Translations under genes and position numbers: made by a program | The notes under the pieces: generated by a model | The model's input: only the letters and a program-made list of their open reading frames with translations | Database searches by the model: none | Told to the model about the DNA's origin: nothing | From: Takakia lepidozioides | Lineage: Eukaryota > Streptophyta > Takakiopsida > Takakiales > Takakiaceae | Length of the DNA: 64,000 nt | Assembly (NCBI GenBank): GCA_030704615.1 | Contig: CM060733.1 | Location: 19,036,001 to 19,100,000, forward strand | Reading direction: 5' to 3' | In this document: piece after piece, positions 57,201 to 64,000 of the stretch | Position numbering within the stretch: position 1 is the first letter of the stretch | How the letters are laid out: each line of letters begins with the position of its first letter

Positions 57201-58265
57201 TGTGGTGTTCTCATTAGGTATGAGGGTTTTTGTGAGAGATTTGAGAAAGGCAGTCATTTGTGCACTGTCGTCTACCTGCTGGATTCAATGTTCTTGACTA
57301 AGTTGAAATAGTGTTAACTTCTGTGTGCTTTGTCTCACAATACGGGAAGTGTGTATTGGTGGAGGAAATGATCAAGGGATTGTTATTGACAAGGTGTGGG
57401 CTTCCATGGGAGCAGAATCATATGAGTGAAATGTTTGCCTTCCATGCCACCATGATGTCCAACACCTTGGGCACCTCCATACTTGTCTTCACCCGAAGTG
57501 GCTTTATGGCGATGCTCCTCAGTCATTACCGTCCTGCCGGCACAGTGTTTGCCTTCTCTAATGAGTATGCTTCCATCTCCTCTTGCAAATGTTTTGAGTG
57601 TGTAAGTATGCTGAACATTCTATTTTCAAAGAGGGAGAAGTGGCAATCACCTTAATGACCTTGGTGATTGGTGTCTGCAGTAAGAGGGTGCAGTCAAGAC
57701 TAGCACTCTACCATGGTGTGCGTGTCGTGTACATGCCCTTTTCTGATGATGCTGAGGAAACCTTCTCCAAGGCCCTTGCCATCTTGCAGGTTCGCCCCAC
57801 TCTTTCCTACCTGACTCCTTTGTAGCATAACTGAGGTTCCTGAAGTAGACTCACTGTACAAGTTCAGGGCTAATACCAACAGCAGACAGTTAGCAAGTTG
57901 CATGCAGGTGGTTGGGAAATTTGGGTACACCCCCTCCACTTGAAACTTAGTGGCATAGGTAGGCTGCATATGGATGCCTTGGTGGAACATGATGTTGGGA
58001 TCTTCCAAAGAGACAGCATAGAGTTAGTCATAGCTTCTCCACAGCACCAGGGCCCCTCTAGTTGAAGTGATAAGGCTCTTTTGTCCAGTACGGCACTGTA
58101 GCCACAAGGATCTCTCCTTTGATTGGAATGAGAAACCTTGATGGATTGCAGAAGCGGGGCATGGTGAAGGACGGTGAGGAGGTTGCACTCGTGCAGAGTG
58201 GAAGGCAGCCCATCTGGCGCTGTGAGTCCACCCATCACATTCAAGTGCGCACTGTGCGTGCTTAA
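51242..58265 (+). CDS. PKP2: Plastid-type pyruvate kinase, beta subunit class
   Basis: Twelve exons: 51242-51535, 52283-52567, 52763-52928, 54021-54155, 54976-55086, 55334-55422, 55724-55786, 56201-56376, 57082-57184, 57416-57564, 57681-57789, 58152-58265. They sum to 1,794 nt (597 residues), every junction GT..AG and in phase. The enzyme turns phosphoenolpyruvate plus ADP into pyruvate plus ATP, feeding plastid fatty-acid and amino-acid synthesis. Residues 1-80 are Ser/Thr/Arg-rich, a likely transit peptide, followed by LIPVSPEDL as in plant PKp-beta. The barrel holds [21 protein letters not shown], the catalytic Lys341 in [34 protein letters not shown] and [14 protein letters not shown]. 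The B domain ([21 protein letters not shown]) and C domain ([16 protein letters not shown]) are complete. The start has good context (AGCAATGG). It looks functional and is very close to land-plant PKp2/PKp3. Confidence 0.97.
52960..53700 (+). mobile_element. LINE (non-LTR) reverse transcriptase fragment in intron 3 of the kinase gene
   Basis: In sense with the host gene, broken frames encode [14 protein letters not shown], the RT active-site block [14 protein letters not shown] (FVDD for the usual YADD), then [18 protein letters not shown] and [17 protein letters not shown], followed by [18 protein letters not shown]. This is the order of the RT palm, thumb and C-terminal part of plant LINEs. 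It is 5' truncated and frameshifted, lies within 52929-54020, and leaves the splice sites intact. Confidence 0.7.
53703..53734. repeat. CT microsatellite
   Basis: (CT)n with two interruptions, in intron 3 of the pyruvate kinase gene next to the LINE fragment. Confidence 0.9.
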
Positions 58266-59380
58266 CAATGGTACAGTACATCCGGGTTCTGGATCTGGTC
58301 CAGATTCTTATTTCCGAGTACTTTGGGTTGTAAAGCCTTACACATGGCTAAGGGTCGCCCACCCTACATGTAAGCAGCCATGCTAAATTATAGGTGGACA
58401 AACGCCGAGTCACCAAGAGATGTTTTATCTAGTCAGTCATCATGGCCTCTTTGAAGTTGCTGTAGAGATAATAGCACTTCCAGAAGGTGCTTCTCCTTTC
58501 CTTGAACAATTTCCCCATTTGGCAGGTTTCCTAGTCATTTTGAGTGACGACTATCCAAATGTGGCACTGTCAAGTGACTACAGGCAATGAGCTGGGGTGG
58601 TGTATACTAGTGAGCAAGCACCATGTACCATGGAAGAGTGAAACACCCTTGCACATACATTAACTATCCTGTGGTGTGTGAGGGTTTATTTGTGGGCCAC
58701 AGTTGACATCATATGAGAAAGTATCAGGGTAAATCCAGCTGTAATAAGGCAAATATATCCACAAGTAACATGCATCCAGATTCAAACAAGCCCTCCAGCT
58801 CAACGAACTATGTCTGTGGATTGAACCTTTCAACTTTCAACTTTCAACCCCCTCTAAGGCTGTAACTGAACTGTCCGCTAAGATCCCAAATCACTGATCT
58901 CAGACACCATGCTGAGCGGTTAGGCAGTATCCTCTGCCTTCTACGGCTAAAACAACTAGTGTGTGAATGAAGTCCTCCCTACCTCTATATTTTTCTTTCT
59001 CTTTTCAGTTGGTAAAAGGGATTCATCGCCTGGATTTTTGTAGTGATCGAAAACCTCGATCAGCGAACCATGAAAATGCTGACCATGTCATAAAAACACG
59101 GCAGAGCCAGGTCGCTGCATGCCATTCATAATCGTTCGAGTGGGGAATAAACTTGGGGCCCACAGACGATCCATAGCTGGTCATCACCACATGTCGCTCC
59201 TGTCCCACGTATCAGCATCTTCTCTGTGAGCCACAAGTAATCTGCAACCAAATCTGACCATGCAACGTCACGGTTCGTGGCAAAACAATCACTTTACAAA
59301 CTAAATGCGCTTGGCTGCTGACCGCATTGGAGGAAACAATCAAATCTTACCATGGATCTTCGCACTGGAAATATCTATTA
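58266..59380. other. Intergenic, downstream of pyruvate kinase
   Basis: No gene, RNA or clear repeat is recognised. Short ORFs are not supported by any domain. Confidence 0.4.
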
Positions 59381-60182
59381 CCGTACTTACCTAGCTTATT
59401 AGGCAATAATTAATTCAAAAACTGGTGCCTAACTATATTTAGAACATTTTTGGAAAATGTGCCTAAAACCTGGATAACTCCTGATAAGTGCCTAATTGCT
59501 CAAAATTGCTCAAAAATCCAAAATGTCCAAACAAGTGGAAAAAATGCCTAAATTATTTTATTTAAAGTCCAAAAAATGGCAAAAATGCCTACAATTTAGA
59601 TTTTCCATGTCCATACAACTTCCAAAGGGCCCTGCAACATCTTCATAAGTCTCATCACCTACCTCATGTGAATCTTCTGATTCTGAGAGAAGGTTAAGGT
59701 CAGGAACATCACGATCCTCGATATGCATGTTTGCAAGACATGAGCTAATGCTCTCAATGACACTTTAGACATCAGGAACGTCCTCCATGGCAAGATCTCC
59801 TTCCACTTGGGTGTTTGGGTTTGAAAACAAAGAAAATGTAAAATTGGCTCTCATAGCCTCACCTTGAAAGGCATCTTCAAATGCTCGTAAAATTCCACAA
59901 AGTCTCCAACTTGACAAAATCATCTCCTGTTGGCACTTCACCTCCACCCAAGACTTATACAACCAACTTTATGTGTTTTTTAAATAAAATAACCTCAACC
60001 ATAGTTTTTGAGGGAGGTCAAAAACAATTGTTCATCATTATCCAGGGTTGACTGAAATACATGCCTAATATTTGGAAATTACCTAGTTGAGGTGCCTAAA
60101 TAATAAAAACGAATCTGCCTAATAATATACCATTTTTATTAATTATTAGGCGCGGAAGTGCCTAATAAGCTAGGTGAGTAGG
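59381..60182. mobile_element. Non-autonomous DNA transposon with TTAGGC ends
   Basis: The left end CCGTACTTACCTAGCTTATT and the right end (reverse complement CCTACTCACCTAGCTTATTA) form imperfect TIRs. TA precedes the left end, and the right flank reads ATA. The interior is AT-rich with many TGCCTAA words and shares blocks with 22634-22889. A 32-bp direct repeat (ACC(A/G)TGGATCTTCGCACTGG..) lies just outside the left end (59349-59380) and about 17 bp outside the right end (60200-60231). No transposase. Confidence 0.6.
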
Positions 60183-60239
60183 ATATATGTTTGCTCTGGA
60201 CCGTGGATCTTCGCACTGGAAATGTTTATTATATGTTTG

Positions 60240-61500
60240 CAATGTTCCTTCAACCCACCTCCTTTGGCACTTCGATGGCTGTGAAATATCTCTGTCCTGC
60301 GACCAAATGTATCGATCTGGTCTCTCTTTCGATAGCCTGCGGACGAAGATACAAACTTTTCTAGTCGTGTAACATTGAGACTCAGCTGGCATTCCAAATC
60401 TTGACATCTGGCTCAGAAATTCGATGATACCTTTGAATTTAATATATTTTCCCAAGCAAGTTTTCCTATGCTTGCAGTGAGACTCCGATTGACGAAGACG
60501 CAAATGATTTGAGAGACTCTTTGACTGCCATGAATGCTGATTGCGGGTACAATTGAAAGATAGCTTGCTCGTACACTTGCCTTGCTTGCTGGCACCAGCG
60601 GTTTTTACTATTTAGCATCGTCATGCATTCTCGATACACGTCGATGCTGGCTGGCACTAGGTAGCCACTCCAGGACACTCTTCCTCTAACTAGTCACCAT
60701 CCAATCGTCAGCAAGTTATGGCACAAGCACAGCTTCTTCAATGCAAACTTTATCGAGAGCTTTTTTTTTCCACTTGAAGGATTGACGATGCAGGAGGCAC
60801 ATTTCTGTGGTTATGAGGCTAGCAGTTGGGAAAGTGACGGTTCGATCCATATGCTCCGAGTGTGAGAGAACTCTATGTAGAAATGTGCTCAATAACTCTG
60901 ATGGCGACATGGTGAAGGTAGATGTTGCCAACAGGCAATTACATGTCAAATCGTAAGGCCTCCTGTCAGACTGCCGAAATGAAACTCTCATCTATCATCA
61001 TCAATGCAACATAGCTGCGCCCAGCCCCCGAGTGCAATTTTTTTTGTAAGAAAGACATGGTCTTTGCATGGCCGCAGGACCTATGCATTGCCGGCATCTC
61101 GTGTTGGGAAGAGGTGTCCGAGAGGAATGAGTTTGAATCAACTGGTATTTTGTTTATAAAGTTGCGATGCGATTGCCACAGTGAACTAATGATCCAGGGA
61201 AGCAAGCTTGTTGTACTCCATCTGCTGTGATGTGCATTGTGGAGAGGTGGGTGCCATAGAACTTCAGATGTCCAATACTTCCAAGTGTTCGCACGGAATT
61301 GATTAGCTAGCACCGGGAATAGAGACATCTGGAGGCCTGCCTGATGGCAGTCAAGGGAGTGTGACCATGCAGGTCGGCCATGGCTCCATGGGGATCCCAT
61401 CAAGCACCCAGCCGGCACATTATGGCATACATGGCGGTGGCGCCATGAAGGTCTTCGTCTATTGCACCATGGATGTTAGCTAACTATCGGCAGTGCGCAG
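60240..61500 (-). pseudogene. Ankyrin-like gene remnant (low confidence)
   Basis: At about 61460-61325 the minus strand reads NIHGAIDEDLHGATAMYAIM and then PHGAMADLHGHTPLTAIRQA, resembling two ankyrin repeats (G-x-TPL-x-x-A), with a TGA between them. Further down (60678-60466) an ORF has RQVYEQAIFQLYPQSAFMAV, without a recognised family. Frames break repeatedly. It may be one decayed gene or unrelated pieces; splicing was not resolved. Confidence 0.35.
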
Positions 61501-62527
61501 GTTTCACCTGCTACATTTCTCCTCCCCCTGAGGTCAGCGCTCTTAATAAATTGCGTTTGCATCGCTCACCATGCTCTCCTGCATGAGCTAGAACCTGTCA
61601 TGCATGCTAGAAATCCATGTCTCCTACCGCTTCTCGAATTATGAATGCTAGGCCCAAAGTGCGAGATGGGTAGGAGACTCTACCAATGCAAGCCAAGTGT
61701 TAAGTATCTGTTATTAAGAGCCGGTAGTAGCATTTGTGAGAGCGGCCTGCCATCTGTTTCTCGCGGTGTGCCATCCAAGTTAGCCCCGAGTGCCTATTCT
61801 GAGATAGCCAATCTCTTACAGAGGTGTTGCACTACGACGATCAGAGATAATCCCTTGATCAATGTTGTAGTTTAAATGTGTTGGTGGGGACCCGCTCGCT
61901 TTCCTGTTTGGATTGCATTCTCTTGTCCCATACGCTCTTTGAGCTTTCTGCGGGACGTTATAAGGTGTTATTTCATTTCATTTCATTTCATTTAGAACGT
62001 TAGGACTTCTTGGAGCTTCCTGGTGGACGCTACAACATTTCATTGTTTCTCTACGTCTCTCCAGGGTCTTCCGAGTTCAGTCTTGGTTGTTTTAGTGCCT
62101 TTTATGTAAGTTATCTGCTCAAGTGCTTGCAAATCTGTAGCAATCCAGGTGGTCTTTATCACTCCCTGAGGCTCTTCCTCATTACATCTGTCATACTCGT
62201 TCTGTTGCATTATATGTTCTTACGATCTGTCCAAGATAATTGATTTAACAAGCGTCCCTGTCCCTCCTCAGCACCCATTGGAATTTTGACTTTCAAGAAC
62301 TCTACAGACTTTTCTTTGTTTCTCTACCTCTCCGGTCTTCGAAGTTCACTATTGGCAACGCTTCTATGCTCTCGCAATTTTTACTGTGATCCAGGTTTCT
62401 CAATTGCTGCTTCTTTTTCCCTCCTCAGCACCCATTGGTACTTCGACTTTCAGTGAAGTGGGGGTCTCAGAAATCAGTACCTAGAGAAGTGTGTGCAGGA
62501 AGACTAAGACAAAATCGACCCGCAAGC
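61500..62527. other. Intergenic, 5' flank of the FPF1-like gene
   Basis: A (TTTCA)n run is at 61971-61993. Two related segments (about 61996-62105 and 62284-62375) share GACTT..TTTCTCTAC..TCTCC. The stretch 62395-62425 is pyrimidine-rich, as in a leader. No gene is recognised. Confidence 0.4.
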
Positions 62528-62872
62528 ATGTCGGGGGTTTGGGTGTTCAAGGGCGCAGTAAGTTCCAGGTTGGTGCCCAACCCACTCCAGGAGTGCGTGA
62601 ATGGCGTGGAGCTAGCAGGCCTGAGGCGTAAGGTTTTGGTGTATAGAGCCACCAATGAGACAGTTGAATCTTACGAGGTCCTGGAGGAGAAGTTTCTACA
62701 GCTTGGGTGGATTCCATACGATGATGGTGATAAGGGGCTGCGGCAGTACCACATCAGCTACTGCACCCCGCATCTCATCTCCTTGCCCCTTGAATTCGCA
62801 AATTTAAAGCCCAGGCACATGTACGACATTGTTGTTAAAACCCGATCTGCCTTTGAGGTGCGTGATGCCTGA
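62528..62872 (+). CDS. FPF1: FPF1-like protein (Flowering Promoting Factor 1 family)
   Basis: Single-exon ORF of 114 residues, within the 110-125 usual for the family. Start MSGVWVFKGAVSSRLV is the family N-terminus, so the ATG at 62528 is preferred to the longer frame upstream. Also seen: LRRKVLVYRATNETVESYEV, LEEKFLQLGWIPY, HLISLPLEF and the C-terminus MYDIVVKTRSAFEVRDA. In flowering plants FPF1-like small proteins affect flowering time, gibberellin response and cell elongation; the molecular mechanism is not established. In a non-flowering lineage the role would be growth-related at most. No transmembrane segment or signal peptide is evident. An insert of a few residues (ECVNGVELAGL) lies between RLV and RRKV. 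Confidence 0.92.
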   Translation: MSGVWVFKGAVSSRLVPNPLQECVNGVELAGLRRKVLVYRATNETVESYEVLEEKFLQLGWIPYDDGDKGLRQYHISYCTPHLISLPLEFANLKPRHMYDIVVKTRSAFEVRDA

Positions 62873-64000
62873 TCATCATATCCCAGACTTCAGCCCATGA
62901 ACTCTGGTGCTATTAAAACTGATCAGTTTTTGGATGTACGTAAGCCTCTCGATTGATGTCCTTTCATATAGGTTGCATATGGTTTAAGCCATTTTCCGCC
63001 CACAGTGTTCCGCAAGATGCTAGACCATACTAGTAGTATTTACTTCTGTCCGCTGAACAGATTCTAGTAGATTGTACAGGATTCTGTCTGGCTCATGAAG
63101 GGGTTCCACCTTATCACTTGAGCTTTAGCTGCATTCAATCCAGGAAGATTACTAACACACAATGTTCAGTGTTAATAACAGTCACTTATTTTTCGGGACA
63201 GCCATTGTTGTGTTAGATAGAGCTCAGCATGCACATTGAGCAGACCTTTTAATATATATACAGGTTAAATCGTCACCACATGTACATACATTTGTTCTAC
63301 TTTCTACTTATCATGCATGCAGCAACTGGTAATCGCTGAGGCGATGATTTAGAGGCAGCAACGATACACTGTAGACTTCTGAGCGCCGGCGAAAGAATGC
63401 GACTTGGTTCATGTATCCAGCCCTCCCACAATTTTAGATTCCTTTTTATCGTTTCTGACATTCAAAGAATTTCCAAATCCCCAAGTGTAACTTTGAGGCA
63501 CTCGACGAAATCCTCGAATGGTTTCTTTTGAAGTTTAATGCAAGTACGCGTCTATGAACTATCGATGTGGCAGATCAGGCAGCTGTGATATGTATTGCTC
63601 AAGGATTGCCATCACAGTATGCCCTAGCTTTAGAGAAACTGTTACAAAATCAATTAGAGGAACTATTTAGTCGTTGTCGACCAAACACGGACATCAAGTC
63701 GGACTTCAGGCCGCTCATGTAACAGAGCCTTTCTGCTCCAAGATTTGTCAACTATACCTGATTGCTTCGGTATAGCTAACTCTACTTTCTCTTTGAGCTG
63801 GATCTTCTCTGCCCATTTTGGGTCTCTTTTGGGTGCAGAATTTTCGACACCCAGAACTTCATCTGAGCTTTGAGAACATCAGAGGTTTCTTCCTGAAGAA
63901 TCCTTACTTGATCTTACGGGGAGCAACTGCTCTGTAACTCTATCACTCACACTCGGAAGGCAATGATCAGAACATGCAGCTGCCATCAAAATTGACATGA
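62873..64000. other. 3' flank, nothing recognised
   Basis: No ORF of note, no clear repeat or RNA gene. An unspliced fragment of a further gene at the window edge cannot be excluded. Confidence 0.4.

Overview
The window reads as nuclear DNA of a streptophyte (land plant or charophyte alga). It has three intact-looking, plant-type host genes: a four-exon 2-oxoglutarate/Fe(II) dioxygenase (19964-21819), a twelve-exon plastid-type pyruvate kinase (51242-58265) and a single-exon FPF1-like gene (62528-62872). All introns use GT..AG, and the spliced dioxygenase and kinase models are exact multiples of three. Almost everything else is mobile or tandem-repeat DNA. The species cannot be named from the sequence.

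The most interesting system is a Ty3/Gypsy-type retrotransposon that encodes a C5 cytosine DNA methyltransferase between protease and reverse transcriptase, and a C4HC3 PHD finger just after the integrase. Copy 2 (34610-46910, 12.3 kb, duplicated target ACTG) keeps gag, protease, methyltransferase, RT, RNase H, integrase and PHD in one degraded reading frame of about 2,440 codons. Copy 1 (2650-6142, duplicated target TGTA) is 5' truncated and has lost RT to integrase, so methyltransferase and PHD lie next to each other. Both copies start with one terminal block (A) and end with another (U). U directly follows the polypurine tract and carries a TATA box, so the ends look circularly permuted relative to a normal LTR.

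Copy 2 sits inside the second major element: a Mutator-like transposon (MULE) at 23270-50359, 27.1 kb including the insertion. It has a perfect 9-bp duplicated target (GGTTCTTAC at 23261-23269 and 50360-50368) and terminal inverted repeats of about 1.35 kb made largely of tandem GTAACCCTC-type words. It carries, on the plus strand, a zinc-finger ORF and a Ulp1-like (C48) protease gene and, on the minus strand, a MULE/SWIM transposase gene. The retrotransposon split the transposase gene exactly at a splice acceptor. The same short words that build the TIRs also fill introns and a coding repeat.

Layout: 1-6900 satellites and retrotransposon copy 1; 6884-8379 broken protein-kinase-like gene (minus); 8740-9830 hairpin and GC-rich tandem arrays; 10187-12416 a second broken MULE transposase with its own repeat word; 12490-13340 tandem array; 13558-14640 Gypsy fragments; 15310-15790 two tRNA-headed SINE candidates; 16275-16574 a 100-bp triplication; 17275-18058 a pogo-like element; 19964-21819 dioxygenase; 22634-23233 small inverted-repeat elements; 23270-50359 the MULE with nested retrotransposon; 51242-58265 pyruvate kinase with a LINE fragment in intron 3; 59381-61500 a DNA transposon and ankyrin-like remnants; 62528-62872 FPF1-like gene.

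Most premature stops inside the elements can be explained as C-to-T changes (CAA, CAG or CGA to stop) on the coding strand or G-to-A in TGG, as expected if the copies were cytosine-methylated and decayed by deamination.
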